Positions 8,101 to 17,258 of a stretch of 64,000 bases of DNA are shown piece after piece. A program made the translations under genes and the position numbers. The notes beneath the pieces were generated by a model. It was given only the letters and a program-made list of their open reading frames with translations, ran no database searches and was not told where the DNA came from. Location of the stretch: positions 1-64,000 of the forward strand of contig JAVBLS010000029.1 in the NCBI GenBank assembly GCA_031553235.1, read 5' to 3'. Source of the DNA: Frigididesulfovibrio sp031553235 (lineage in GTDB: Bacteria; Desulfobacterota; Desulfovibrionia; Desulfovibrionales; Desulfovibrionaceae). Each line of letters begins with the position of its first letter. Within the stretch, counting starts at the first letter, position 1.

Positions 8101-8656
8101 TAAACACTGCCTCGTTACTGTAGAGGACCTCAAACCTCTCCGTGGCTTTCAGGGTGTACAGATGCCTGTCGGCCTGTTCGTTGAGCGGGAATTTGAGGCC
8201 CGAATTGAGCAACATGGATGTTTTGCCGCAGTTGCCCGTACCGAGCACCAGATACCATGGCAATATATACCGGGAACGGCTTTTGGGGCCGTAAAAATTG
8301 GACGTGGTGACAACTTTGATCGCCGCTTTCAGCCGGTCCTTGATGTAGTCCAACTCCTCGCGAAATTGGGATCGGCCGGCCATCTTCTGTTCGTGCTCAG
8401 CGGCCTTTTCAGGGTTGGCCAAGGCTTTTTTGCGTTGCCGCGAATAATAAACGGCCACAAAAAGCCCCCAGCAAAAGATCAAGACGACCGTGGCCACCAA
8501 GCGCGCGATCACGCCCTCCAAAAGCACATGGCCGGCTATGGCCACCAGAGGCCCCATCAGCCAGATCAGTAAAATGAGCATCAAAGTCAGAAACAGGGCC
8601 AACACCCACGGTGTCTTGAGAGCGTTCCACAGGGCACGGAAAAAACGCGAGATCAT
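5114..8656 (-). CDS. tssM: TssM / IcmF, inner-membrane T6SS core protein
   Basis: TssM with TssL and TssJ forms the trans-envelope complex. At 1180 residues it is of normal length. Two N-terminal membrane helices (about 17-40 and 48-70) are followed by a cytoplasmic GTPase-like domain with Walker A GTGNCGKT near residue 140, then a third helix around 445-465 and a large periplasmic part. The NTP-binding motif is intact, which is not true of all TssM proteins. Start ATGA at 8656 overlaps the tssL stop by 4 bp, indicating translational coupling. Confidence 0.96.
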   Translation of the reverse strand: MISRFFRALWNALKTPWVLALFLTLMLILLIWLMGPLVAIAGHVLLEGVIARLVATVVLIFCWGLFVAVYYSRQRKKALANPEKAAEHEQKMAGRSQFREELDYIKDRLKAAIKVVTTSNFYGPKSRSRYILPWYLVLGTGNCGKTSMLLNSGLKFPLNEQADRHLYTLKATERFEVLYSNEAVFIDTPGAYTSSRQDTAVHRIWTAFLRRMFSTRPARPLNGIIVCVSMRDIIDADQARREHLARTIRTRLGEVLKNLRNYAPVYLVFTKCDAVQGFAQFFSHLSRSEREQIFGCPSAADSMQPGDVRKELKELMQTLNAQIVAKIHQERDIPSRGEMFRFPQELASLGPRIEDFIAEAFGPSRYHKPVMFRGFFFSSALSSRDVMAAAAREGELSFQQGFNAVVGDYAKGFFLLRLMQRCIIPEARLAAADREHIWRMRFRRFGLQIAAVALFLFAGVFLGTSFMNNYTRLETLDSVYASFAAEQKKIPEVGEAKAALPELGQMAQSIYVYEPGEDSTIAYGLGLYQGRVFDPVTNAAYLGTLNNRLMPAVRGAAAEKIERSLNNPTELKSALRAYLMLCRPEHLNENFITTWLDKQWSERYLGQADTQSSLHAHMDYLIANGIVPVEPDADLVDRARKALLKIPLAELVYQRMQEEAAESGKPPFTFRAAIGESPFSGDTYPIPMLYTREGYEEYLIKRCPGIIRSMTEESWIFGATPIALSLLDVNKVHKEVRVMYFRDYTKHWNQAAQELAVRTPTNIADARKLAEQLTTGTPPAVLVLREIRANTNFIIESEEPGEVEGAMKAEVARKAQQRLARTTGTRVPKAVVGQAGQSLEDLRRQAQEEAQRESASVRQYFVPLESLLDASGNPNPALKAVNDNMAGAGEYFGRLAASDNREQRVLAVLLEIADERDDTLRKVESAVERLPHPVRAWYSTVVSGGLRDMLAIGANSINRSYQERVIGTYAKNLRPYYPFNVNADRDVNLDDFSEFFRSGGTLDNFHDAYLRPFVTKSGSLRGIMGRTLPVSGQAVAQLQRANRVQEAFFMSGRELGINFLMEPYALDETVKQVSLGNAGKGLSYWHGPVQGAAFTWPAGGGQAYMELTDLNGIATKTDTRGEWALFRLFQGGSIKRQDGNTCLIEVQRNGKWAQFLIQFRNKANPFDPSVCSFALPDTLL

Positions 8657-9618
8657 TGACGCACCTCCGAAGTAGGCGTGGCTTCATCGACGGCCGCGGC
8701 CGGAGACGCCTCGGCGGACTGTTCGGGCTGTCGCTGTTCAGGTTCAGGCGGCGGGAGCACAAAGGGTTTGCCCGCGGGTGCATGGGCCTCATATTTCGCA
8801 ACCAACGGGCGCGCCTTTCCATCCAAGGTATGAAAGAATCCCCACCAGGTAACGGACAGGCAGAATACGACCACCGCTGCGATGAGCCATGCGGGCACAT
8901 ACGCATAAACCTTGTTCTTGATCGTCCCTTCGACCGTTTTTTTGGAAAGATCCGGGCTTGGTTCGCCGCGCAGCATGCGAATCTGCCGATAAATTTGATC
9001 GCGTAGAGACTCGATGCCCAGAACTCCTTTCTCCTGCAAGCGAAATTTGCCTTCAAAGCCAAGACTGAGCAGAAGATAGATAAGTTCCAACAAATACAGT
9101 CGACTTGCCGGTTGCTGCATGGTGCGGTCCAACACGTCGAAAAATATTTCTCCACCCCAGGTATCCTTGTGAAAAGTGCTCAGCAGGGACTTTTGCTGCC
9201 ATTCACCTTGAGCGCCGGGAATGGCCGAAGTGGTGACGCTTTCATCCAGGGCTGTGCATAAAAGATACTGCGCTGCACTGACCTGCGCTTCGCTGACGCC
9301 AAGGGCCATGGCTTGAGCGTTGAACCCCCTCACTTCCGCCTCCAGCTTGGAGCGCAGACTTTCCAGGTCTATTTCCTTCGCTGTTCTAAGTCGCACAATT
9401 TCCAGGAGCAGATGCGAGGCTGCGTTGACCAGGGGATTCAGCCCGGGCGTGTATTCGTCAAAGGACGTCTGCTGGGCAAGATATGGCGCGTTACGCGGAG
9501 CCAAGCGGCCGGGGGCCACTGCAACCGGGGTAAAGGGCAGATCCTCTTGAACCTGCTGATTGGAATCTAAAATAATTGAAGTTTTATCGAGATCTACATC
9601 ATTTTGATATTGCGACAT
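8653..9618 (-). CDS. tssL: TssL / DotU, inner-membrane T6SS core protein
   Basis: Partner of TssM in the membrane complex. The 321 residues comprise a cytoplasmic DotU domain (FDEYTPGLNPLVNAASHLLL, CTALDESV, STFHKDTWGGEIFFDVLDR, LLELIYLLLSLGFEGKFRL), one membrane helix near 240-260 and a short periplasmic tail rich in Pro, Glu and Ala. There is no C-terminal OmpA-like peptidoglycan-binding domain, so wall anchoring must come from another subunit or is absent. A ribosome site GGAG precedes the ATG, four bases after the tssK stop. Confidence 0.95.
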   Translation of the reverse strand: MSQYQNDVDLDKTSIILDSNQQVQEDLPFTPVAVAPGRLAPRNAPYLAQQTSFDEYTPGLNPLVNAASHLLLEIVRLRTAKEIDLESLRSKLEAEVRGFNAQAMALGVSEAQVSAAQYLLCTALDESVTTSAIPGAQGEWQQKSLLSTFHKDTWGGEIFFDVLDRTMQQPASRLYLLELIYLLLSLGFEGKFRLQEKGVLGIESLRDQIYRQIRMLRGEPSPDLSKKTVEGTIKNKVYAYVPAWLIAAVVVFCLSVTWWGFFHTLDGKARPLVAKYEAHAPAGKPFVLPPPEPEQRQPEQSAEASPAAAVDEATPTSEVRQ

Positions 9619-9621
9619 GAC

Positions 9622-10962
9622 TTACTCCTTCACGGCCCAAAGTTGCAGGGCCAGCCCCGGGAACGAGCCGGAAACGTGCAGGGCGCATCCGGAGGAAACC
9701 TCCAGTTGCGCGCGCTGGCTGGAGGAGAAATCCAGCTGAAAATAGCTTTTGCCGGCGTGATACTTTATCTGGCGCGGAGCAACGGGCAGGGGCGAAATCT
9801 TGACTCCCGGCAGATGGGTGTTGACCAGTTCGCGGATGTTCTCCGGAGTCCCGATTTTGATTTGTTTGGGCAGCAACGTGCGCAGGGTTTCCTGGTCCAT
9901 ATCCGCCTCGGCCACAAGCACAAACGTCGCCGTGCCGAGCAAATTCTTGTCGTGGATCGGGGCGAGCTGGATGTTGTTTTTGCGCTGCTGCAGAGGGAGC
10001 AGAACGGCGTGCTGCTCCAGCACCATGCTGAGCACATAGCGCGCCATGGCCATCAGCTTGGCAAACGACAAGTACTGGGTGGCGTGATTGTAAGCGTCTA
10101 TTTCTTGAGGCCGTTTTTCTTTTTCGGCAAAAGTGGACAATTCACCTACCAGGGTAAGCAGAAGACGGTAAAACTCTTCCGGATGCAGCCCGGGCGTGGA
10201 ATCCAGGTGCCGAAAGAGCGGCTCCATACGATTAAGCGCCTGCAACAGCATGAAATCGCCAACTTCAGTCGTGCCGCCCTTTCCCGAGTCGCTGACTCTG
10301 GTTGCCAGATGCTCCGCCCGGTGAGCCAAAAGGCCGATTATCTCGCGCAAATACCCCTGCAGAATCGGCGAAGCCGCCAAATGCAAAAAAGTGGGAGAAA
10401 ATTCCTTATCAAGAACGATACTCTTATCCTGTCGGGATTCCACAATTCGAGCCACCGGCATTGTCACAAAACCCTTGAGGTCGGAATCCTCCTCGAACAT
10501 CAGGCGTAGATCCAACCTGCCGCACAAGACGGTCGATTCAGCGCCCTTGCGTTCTTTATAGGCATTGTTGTCGCGTATGAGAGCAGGAGTTCTGATATAG
10601 CGGGTGGAGAGCCCCAGCGTCTCCTCATCCCTTGTTTCAAGGGAACCCTCAACACTCATGGGCAAAGACAGAGTAACGACTTGGTTGGTCAACCCCGGAG
10701 GTACGTCAAGCGCCAACGCACCCTGCCCCATGGAAAACAGCGTACCATCCGGAAGTATCCCTTCCGCCCTGCTCAGCACAACTTTACCCATGCCGAGATA
10801 CTGTTCATCAATGACAAACTCTGTAACACCCCAGGCATACGGACGCAGGAAGGCCCCACGCCGGCGCAATTGGATATCGGTATACCGATCCTGCTGCTGC
10901 AGGTGGATCGGGCCCACCAACATCCCCTGGGTCCACATCGGTCTTTCAGGAAGCACACGCAT
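9622..10962 (-). CDS. tssK: TssK, T6SS baseplate-to-membrane adaptor
   Basis: TssK trimers link the baseplate to the TssLM membrane complex. The 446 residues begin with the family signature PMWTQGMLVGPIHLQQQDRY and continue with the shell and head domains. GGGAG lies six bases before the ATG at 10962. It sits between tssJ and tssL, the usual place in this type of cluster. Confidence 0.95.
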   Translation of the reverse strand: MRVLPERPMWTQGMLVGPIHLQQQDRYTDIQLRRRGAFLRPYAWGVTEFVIDEQYLGMGKVVLSRAEGILPDGTLFSMGQGALALDVPPGLTNQVVTLSLPMSVEGSLETRDEETLGLSTRYIRTPALIRDNNAYKERKGAESTVLCGRLDLRLMFEEDSDLKGFVTMPVARIVESRQDKSIVLDKEFSPTFLHLAASPILQGYLREIIGLLAHRAEHLATRVSDSGKGGTTEVGDFMLLQALNRMEPLFRHLDSTPGLHPEEFYRLLLTLVGELSTFAEKEKRPQEIDAYNHATQYLSFAKLMAMARYVLSMVLEQHAVLLPLQQRKNNIQLAPIHDKNLLGTATFVLVAEADMDQETLRTLLPKQIKIGTPENIRELVNTHLPGVKISPLPVAPRQIKYHAGKSYFQLDFSSSQRAQLEVSSGCALHVSGSFPGLALQLWAVKE

Positions 10963-10996
10963 ATTTTTCTCCCGGCAGATATAAAGGTTCCGGCCC

Positions 10997-11782
10997 TCAA
11001 TAGGGGCTCATTACGCGCACCGCCGGCGCCGACTGGACCGGCGCACCCGAGCCCGAAGATGCCGGCAATGCCCGGCTGACCCCCTGTTGAGCTCCCTGTC
11101 TCGCGATGTCATCTGCCGGCGTATTTTCTCGAACAATGGTCACTGTTGTGCCGAGCCTCTCCAGCGCGCCCTCCGAAGAGGCAGCCGGCTGTACCCCGGC
11201 TCCCGGTTGCCCGCTTTGTTGTATCGGAGGCATACCCCCGGCATCTCCCCGGGCGGCGCCGGGTTGCTGCACTTGAAGAGGCATTTGTTGCTGGAATGCC
11301 TTGACCGCTTCTTCGGGATCCCAGTCCTTGGCTTGCTTGTCCGGGATAACCAAGATGGACGTATCGTTGAATTCCAAGGCGATAATATTCTTTTCTTCAG
11401 GATCAACGGGCTTGATGACGCGCCATTGCGCCCGTTCCATTTGGCGGAACCCCGCGACCACTCCCAAAAAGCGGGTGCCGGAAGTGGGTTTGTAGACAAT
11501 CTTGCGAGCTTCCCCGGGGATAAACACCAACTCATCCGCAGCGATAAGGTCCGAGCCCAAGGTCGGCACGGGACGCTCGAAGAGTGACTGGAAATCCGCT
11601 TGCTTGAAAGCAAGATCGTTGCGCAGTTCGTAGGTCTTGATCACAACGGGAGAAGGCCGGTTGGAATTATCGGGATTGACGTTGGGCTGACTGGCCACGT
11701 TCAGGTCCAGCCGCGGCTTCCCACAACCCACAAGGCAAAGAATGACGGCAAACAAGCTCAGAACCGCGAAGATGTTTTTCAC
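10997..11782 (-). CDS. tssJ: TssJ, outer-membrane T6SS lipoprotein with long C-terminal tail
   Basis: TssJ anchors the TssLM complex to the outer membrane. A lipoprotein signal with lipobox LVGC (Cys near residue 20) starts the protein. The following region matches the TssJ/VasD beta-sandwich (PSPVVIKTYELRNDLAFKQA, FQSLFE, FIPGEARKI, GFRQMERAQWRV). The product is 261 residues, whereas the family is usually 150-190. The excess is a C-terminal tail of about 90 residues rich in Gln, Pro, Gly, Ala and Ser. The start is GTG at 11782, overlapping the tagH stop as GTGA, with AAGGAG upstream. Confidence 0.92.
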   Translation of the reverse strand: MKNIFAVLSLFAVILCLVGCGKPRLDLNVASQPNVNPDNSNRPSPVVIKTYELRNDLAFKQADFQSLFERPVPTLGSDLIAADELVFIPGEARKIVYKPTSGTRFLGVVAGFRQMERAQWRVIKPVDPEEKNIIALEFNDTSILVIPDKQAKDWDPEEAVKAFQQQMPLQVQQPGAARGDAGGMPPIQQSGQPGAGVQPAASSEGALERLGTTVTIVRENTPADDIARQGAQQGVSRALPASSGSGAPVQSAPAVRVMSPY

Positions 11783-13083
11783 GAACGTTCTCCTTTGTTG
11801 TCTCGCAGGGGTGAGGGATTAAGGGTGCGTACCTGCACCTCGTAGGCGCGAGCGAAATCTTGCAGGAACAGAGCGGCAAACCCTTCATGATCATGCAGCA
11901 GAGCGTGATGAGCCCGGATGAAGGCATGCCAAAGGCGACTCATGCGGCTCAAGCGAACCGGCCCGTCGGCGTCCAGCCGCGCCTCAACCGCCTGGGGGGA
12001 AATTCGTTCGAGTGAGGCGCGGACGGCGGCGCGCGCACCGGCCATCAACCCCATGTGATGGCTGTGCAGGTTTTCAAACCCTTCATGCATGGACTCAACC
12101 GAAGGAAGTACACCTTTCTGAGGCGGTCCCAACAGGGTCGCCAAAGCGGCTTCCGCCGTGGGGCTGAACTTGAGGGGGTTGTTGCTTACCCCAAGGCCTG
12201 TGGTGGTCACCGAAAGACGCAGTTCGTTCTTGCAGTCGTTTCGATTCTGCAAAGCCAGCGTCATGCCCGTAACCGCTTCAACCAAAAGCTTGGCTGCGAC
12301 TTCCAGAATACGGGCTCTCTCTTCGGCTGCTGCCGGCGCCTCGGCGAAGCCAAGATTTTTGAAAAAAGCTTCGGTTTCCGGAACGGCGACAAATTCCACC
12401 TTCCGGACAGGCTGGGAAGCCGCGGCTGCTTTCGCTACGCGAGGAACGGGGGAAGAGTTCGGACCCGATTTCTCCTCTTCAGGATCGGCGTCCCAATCCT
12501 CGGGGATCAGTTCCTTCGGGTTTTCCGGAACCGCCACCACAGACATCAGCGGGCTGTTCCGGGGATCACTGTGATCGGCAGATAAAAGAGACTGGTGAAG
12601 CTTGCGCCCCCCAAACAAATCGTCAAAGTCTCCCAAGCGTTCACGGGCAATCCGCTCTTCCTCCTGATCCATGGCCGTCAACGGATTCGACGAAAGGGGC
12701 TTGGAAAAGGCGGAAATATCGCCGGCGGCTATACTTGCCGACGAGGCATAGACCCGCGGATTATGAAGCAGTTTGGCCATAATGGTGTAACTGCCGATTA
12801 TGAAACTCTCGCCATGCTCAACTTTGTGGCGTCTACCCTTTCCGATAAGCTCATTGCCAAGCCCAAGAAACACCCCATTGGAACTTACGTCCTCAATGTA
12901 GAAGTCTCCACCATCAAAAGATATAAGAGCATGCTTTCGGGAAATTTGTTTCAGCCTGTCCGGCAGCTCCCACTCGCATTCGCCAGAACGCCCAATGTAG
13001 CCGCCTGCCTCGCCAAAAACGTGCATGGTGGGAAATGTAGCGGAATATTTATGCCGGCTGACAATCTCAAGTACGATGTCCAT
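11779..13083 (-). CDS. tagH: TagH, FHA-domain T6SS protein (ImpI/VasC type)
   Basis: Phosphothreonine-binding scaffold whose phosphorylation by PpkA promotes T6SS assembly in systems that have this switch. The N-terminal FHA domain (about residues 15-105) shows GYIGRSGECEWELPD, ISRKHALISF and VSSNGVFLG, so the phosphopeptide-binding Arg, Ser, His and Asn positions are kept. A low-complexity middle (120-235) leads to the C-terminal TagH domain ending in the FIRAHHALLHDHEGFAALFL region. It lies directly after the activator gene and overlaps tssJ by 4 bp. Confidence 0.92.
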   Translation of the reverse strand: MDIVLEIVSRHKYSATFPTMHVFGEAGGYIGRSGECEWELPDRLKQISRKHALISFDGGDFYIEDVSSNGVFLGLGNELIGKGRRHKVEHGESFIIGSYTIMAKLLHNPRVYASSASIAAGDISAFSKPLSSNPLTAMDQEEERIARERLGDFDDLFGGRKLHQSLLSADHSDPRNSPLMSVVAVPENPKELIPEDWDADPEEEKSGPNSSPVPRVAKAAAASQPVRKVEFVAVPETEAFFKNLGFAEAPAAAEERARILEVAAKLLVEAVTGMTLALQNRNDCKNELRLSVTTTGLGVSNNPLKFSPTAEAALATLLGPPQKGVLPSVESMHEGFENLHSHHMGLMAGARAAVRASLERISPQAVEARLDADGPVRLSRMSRLWHAFIRAHHALLHDHEGFAALFLQDFARAYEVQVRTLNPSPLRDNKGERS

Positions 13084-13107
13084 AATACTCCCCGCGGACG
13101 CGTCTGT

Positions 13108-14622
13108 TCAGTTTGGCCTTATATGGCCCTTCATTTGATTTCTCTGTATTTTCCTGAGAAGACTTGTTCTTGGAATTCCCAGTGCCCGGGCGGCCTTTGT
13201 CGTATTACCGTCATTGCAGACCATTGCGGAATTTATTATCGATCTCTCGAAGGAAGCCACGCATTCACTCAGCGTCATGCCGTTCCCGTTACTCCGCGTA
13301 TGTTCGTCGGGCACGGCAATTTTCAGATGCGTTTCCACCGGGCTTCTCGAGATAACCGCATGCTCGATCAGTGAAGCGAGTTCACGGACGTTTCCCGGGT
13401 AGTCATAGAAGCACAGGGCCGTCATTTGGGCATGGGTGATGGCCGCACTTGGGGCCTTATGCTGTTTCATGAAACGCTCGAGGAAAAACATGGCCAGGCC
13501 GGGAATGTCCTCTCGACGCTCCTTCAATGCAGGAATATGGATATGGTAGGTCGCAAGCCGATAATACAGGTCGCTCCTGAATCGACCGTTTTGAACGGCC
13601 TCTTCCAAATTTTTGTTCGTCGCCGCGATAATCCTGATATCAACCGGATATGAGCAAACATCGCCCACCGGGCGTACTTCACGGTCTTGCAACACCCGCA
13701 AGAGCTTCACCTGTAGTTCCAAGGGCATTTCGCCGATCTCGTCCAAAAGCACCGTACCGCCGGCGGCGCTTCGCAAAAGGCCTATGTGATCCGAATCGGC
13801 TCCGCTGTAAGCACCTTTTTTGTGGCCGAACAGTTCATTTTCCAAAAGAGACGCCGGCAAGGCTCCGCAATTGATTTTCACGAAGGGCGCATCCGCGCGC
13901 GGGCTTGCCGCATGAATGGCCGACGCAGCCAGCTCTTTGCCGGTGCCCGTCTCTCCGGTGAGCAAGACGGACACAATGTAAGGCGCCGCATGCTCAATTT
14001 GCTCAAGGACTTTTCCCATTGCCGCGCTTTGACCAATGAGCAAAGGCTTACCGGCGCCTTTCCCCTTTGCCTGTCGACACTCCAGGCGGGCGACATCGGC
14101 ATGGAGACTGTTGATGCGGGCTACATCACGACTTTGCTGCTCAAATGCAGACAACAGCAGCGCTCCATAAGCACACAACAGTCCGACATCCTCATCACAA
14201 ACCCTCCGGGGTGAATTGAGACGCAGGATGATGCCGCCGATGGCCGCATTGTTCCAAGCCAGCAACGGATAAGCGAACAACGGAGCCTCGGGATGCCGGT
14301 CGCTGCCCTTCACCACCAGCGAAGGGCAGACGGGCATCCCGGGATGACCGGCCGCAGTGACCTTGCCGCCTTTTTGCAGGGCCATGCAAAGAGGATCTTC
14401 AATATTCCAGGCCGGGATGGACTGCTTTTGCTCCAGAGTCGCACCCGCATCCGAGGACCAGGAGGCAAAAAACAGCAAATTCCCTCGCGTGTTGTCCAAG
14501 ACGAAAATCTTGGCGTCCAGCGCCTGCACCTCTTCCCCCACGGCCTGAACCAGCGTGACGGCAGCCTCATCCATGCCGGACGCTACGCGTAACTTCTCGA
14601 GCCAAGCATAGATATGGCTCAT
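13108..14622 (-). CDS. Sigma-54-dependent activator of the T6SS (VasH type)
   Basis: Enhancer-binding protein that probably activates the hcp-vgrG promoter. The 504 residues contain an N-terminal GAF-like domain (about 20-160), a central AAA+ domain with Walker A GETGTGKE and Walker B GGTVLLDEIGEMP, and a C-terminal Fis-type HTH (GNTTKAARALGIPRTSLLRK). The sigma-54-contacting loop reads GAYSGA rather than GAFTGA; the aromatic residue is kept but Thr is replaced by Ser. The start at 14622 gives an ATGA overlap with the clpV stop; an upstream in-frame ATG at 14652 is less likely. There is no receiver domain, so activity must be set by a ligand or partner of the GAF domain. Confidence 0.93.
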   Translation of the reverse strand: MSHIYAWLEKLRVASGMDEAAVTLVQAVGEEVQALDAKIFVLDNTRGNLLFFASWSSDAGATLEQKQSIPAWNIEDPLCMALQKGGKVTAAGHPGMPVCPSLVVKGSDRHPEAPLFAYPLLAWNNAAIGGIILRLNSPRRVCDEDVGLLCAYGALLLSAFEQQSRDVARINSLHADVARLECRQAKGKGAGKPLLIGQSAAMGKVLEQIEHAAPYIVSVLLTGETGTGKELAASAIHAASPRADAPFVKINCGALPASLLENELFGHKKGAYSGADSDHIGLLRSAAGGTVLLDEIGEMPLELQVKLLRVLQDREVRPVGDVCSYPVDIRIIAATNKNLEEAVQNGRFRSDLYYRLATYHIHIPALKERREDIPGLAMFFLERFMKQHKAPSAAITHAQMTALCFYDYPGNVRELASLIEHAVISRSPVETHLKIAVPDEHTRSNGNGMTLSECVASFERSIINSAMVCNDGNTTKAARALGIPRTSLLRKIQRNQMKGHIRPN

Positions 14623-17255
14623 GGCTGGGCACCGCCTCGTTGCAAGACGCAAGAGAACGTCCCCGATTCAGTATCCAGCCCGATATGCAAGCCGTGCGGT
14701 GCCGGGCCGGAGCCGGCAAGCGAGCCCAGAAGCGTGGCGGCGATGCCCGGTAAAAGATTCGCGTTGATGACGTGATCGATGTTGCGCGCGCCCGTATCCA
14801 CTGCGGTGCAGCTCGCGGCGATATTGGCCACGACCTCTTCCGACCAGGTCAACGCCAACCGATGGCGCAGGAGCAGACGCCCGCCTACCTGAGAGAGTTT
14901 CATGACGACCAGCTCTTTCAAGATATCCGGGCTGATGGGCATGAAGGGCACTATGGTCATGCGGCCCAGAAACGCGGGCCGGAAAAACTGGGTGAGGGCC
15001 GGCCGCAGAGCCTCCAGAACGGCTTCCGGTTCCGGCTCCTCCCCGTCTTCGAACAGGGCCGTGACAATGTCGCTGCCCAGATTGGAAGTCATGAAAATCA
15101 TGGTGTTCCGAAAATCCACCTCTCGGCCTTCGCCATCCGCCAGAATACCCTTGTCAAAAACCTGGTAAAACAGATTCAGCACGTCCGGATGGGCCTTTTC
15201 CACCTCATCGAAGAGCACCGCGGAATACGGCTGGCGACGAACCGCCTCGGTAAGCCGCCCACCTTCCCCATAGCCGACGTAACCGGGAGGCGAGCCGATC
15301 AGGCGGGAAACCGTGTGCTTTTCTTGAAATTCACTCATGTTGATGCCGACCAACATGCGTTCGCCCCCGTAGATCTCATCCGCCACGGCCAGGGCCGTTT
15401 CCGTTTTGCCCACGCCGGAGGGCCCTACGAAAAGAAAAATGCCCGTCGGCCGCGTCGGACTGTCCAGCCCGGCGTGGGCGGCAAGGGCAGCCTTCTCGAT
15501 TGCCGCCAGGGCATGATCCTGGCCTCGAATGCGACGGCGCAGTGCTTCGCCGAGAGAGATCACGGACGAAACGCCGGTGCCGCTCAGCTTGCCGACGGGA
15601 ATTCCCGTCCACTCGGCTACAATGCCGGCCACGAGCGCCGGATTGACCTCGTGGAACACCAAAGGAGAGTCGCCTTGGGCGGCCCGTAAATCCTCGGTCA
15701 GTTTATCCAATGATGGGGCGGCCGCCTGAAGAGGGGAAGCGGCGCCGTTATCGGCAGATTTATCCGGGGTTGTTTCATCTGTGCGCAAACGGATGATGGC
15801 TTCAACCAGGTCCTTTTCCCGCTGCCACCTTTCCTTCAAGCCCTCAATCCGGCTGTCGAGCTCCACAACTTGTTGCTGCAGGGCAGCATGACGAGACCCG
15901 CCGTCTTCACCGGGAGCCGGGGCCACGCCCTTGCAGCGGTCCCGCTCCAGTGCGTCAAGCTCGCGGCGTAATGCGGCCAACTCTTCTTCAAGAGCTTCCA
16001 AGACCGCAGGCTTGGCCCCCAGGCTCACCCGCACGCGGGCGCAAGCCGTATCAAGCACATCGATGGCTTTGTCCGGGAGCTGCCGGCCGGTGATGTAGCG
16101 CCCGGCCAACTCGGCGGTGCGGATCACCGCGTCGTCACGGACATATACTTTGTGAGTCTTTTCATAGTGCGGGATAATCCCGCGCAAGATGGTCACGGTC
16201 TCTTCCAGGGAAGGCTCGTCCAGCTTCACAAGCTGAAAACGCCTGGCCAGAGCCGCGTCTTTTTCAAAGTACTTCTTGTATTCGCTCCAGGTGGTGGCCG
16301 CGATGGTCCGCATCTCACCACGGGCCAAAGCGGGCTTGAGCAGGTTGGCCCCGTCGCCGCCGCCGGCCTGAGCGCCGGAACCGACCAAAGTATGCGCTTC
16401 GTCAATAAATAAAATTGTCGGCACGGGCGAAGATTTGACTTCGTCAATCACGCCTTTCAAGCGTTTCTCGAACTCTCCCTTGACACCCGCCCCGGCCTGC
16501 AGGCGCCCCATGTCCAGACCAACGATGCGCACGCCCTTCAAGGCGTCCGGAACATCGCCTTCCGCCACCTTGCGGGCCAGACCTTCGACCACGGCCGTCT
16601 TTCCTACACCGGGATCCCCGACCAAAATGGGGTTGTTCTTGCGCCGACGGGTCAGGATGTCCGCCATCATGCGAATTTCCGGCCCGCGCGCGAACACAGG
16701 GTCGGTTTTGCCGGCCCTGGCTTCTTCGGTAAAGTCTGTGGCATATTGCTGCAATGCGCTCTGCGCTTGACCGCCGGCCATGGGCTGCGTCGAGCTTTTC
16801 TCCGCCTGCAAACCCTCAAGGAGGACGCGCAGCTTGTCTGCGGGGATCTCTTTGATTTCCTGGAAAAAAGAAAATACGCAGTACCGCTGTGGATTCTGCA
16901 GCAAAGTCAGGAGTAACGCGCCGACATCCACCTTGCTTTGGTGCAGTTCAAGACTGGCAAATAAAAAGGCTTCTTGGAGAAATTGGTGCAGCAAAGGTGA
17001 AAATACTGGGCGCCCGGTGTGACGCCCATCCAGAGGACGGCTTTTGGCGAGGAGATCTCTCAGGCGCTCCTCGCTCCGTTCAAACTGGGTGAGGATATTC
17101 CGCATCCCCTCCAAGGACAGCAGGGCTTCGACAAAATCATCGATGACAATCTCATATCCACCACGTCCGGCGCACGCCACCGCGGCTGCTTCCAGGCAAT
17201 CACGGCAAGGGATGTCCAAAGATTCGACAAGCGCGCTCAGGGTAATATTGGCCAT
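14619..17255 (-). CDS. clpV: ClpV / TssH, T6SS sheath-disassembly ATPase
   Basis: AAA+ unfoldase that recycles the contracted TssBC sheath. The 878 residues have an N-terminal domain, a first AAA+ module with GDPGVGKT and ILFIDEAHTL, a coiled-coil middle region (ALEEELAALRRELDALERD), and a second AAA+ module with GPSGVGKT and VLFDEVEKAHPDV. Length and order are those of ClpV rather than ClpB, and the position inside the T6SS operon settles it. Confidence 0.96.
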   Translation of the reverse strand: MANITLSALVESLDIPCRDCLEAAAVACAGRGGYEIVIDDFVEALLSLEGMRNILTQFERSEERLRDLLAKSRPLDGRHTGRPVFSPLLHQFLQEAFLFASLELHQSKVDVGALLLTLLQNPQRYCVFSFFQEIKEIPADKLRVLLEGLQAEKSSTQPMAGGQAQSALQQYATDFTEEARAGKTDPVFARGPEIRMMADILTRRRKNNPILVGDPGVGKTAVVEGLARKVAEGDVPDALKGVRIVGLDMGRLQAGAGVKGEFEKRLKGVIDEVKSSPVPTILFIDEAHTLVGSGAQAGGGDGANLLKPALARGEMRTIAATTWSEYKKYFEKDAALARRFQLVKLDEPSLEETVTILRGIIPHYEKTHKVYVRDDAVIRTAELAGRYITGRQLPDKAIDVLDTACARVRVSLGAKPAVLEALEEELAALRRELDALERDRCKGVAPAPGEDGGSRHAALQQQVVELDSRIEGLKERWQREKDLVEAIIRLRTDETTPDKSADNGAASPLQAAAPSLDKLTEDLRAAQGDSPLVFHEVNPALVAGIVAEWTGIPVGKLSGTGVSSVISLGEALRRRIRGQDHALAAIEKAALAAHAGLDSPTRPTGIFLFVGPSGVGKTETALAVADEIYGGERMLVGINMSEFQEKHTVSRLIGSPPGYVGYGEGGRLTEAVRRQPYSAVLFDEVEKAHPDVLNLFYQVFDKGILADGEGREVDFRNTMIFMTSNLGSDIVTALFEDGEEPEPEAVLEALRPALTQFFRPAFLGRMTIVPFMPISPDILKELVVMKLSQVGGRLLLRHRLALTWSEEVVANIAASCTAVDTGARNIDHVINANLLPGIAATLLGSLAGSGPAPHGLHIGLDTESGTFSCVLQRGGAQP

Positions 17256-17258
17256 GCC

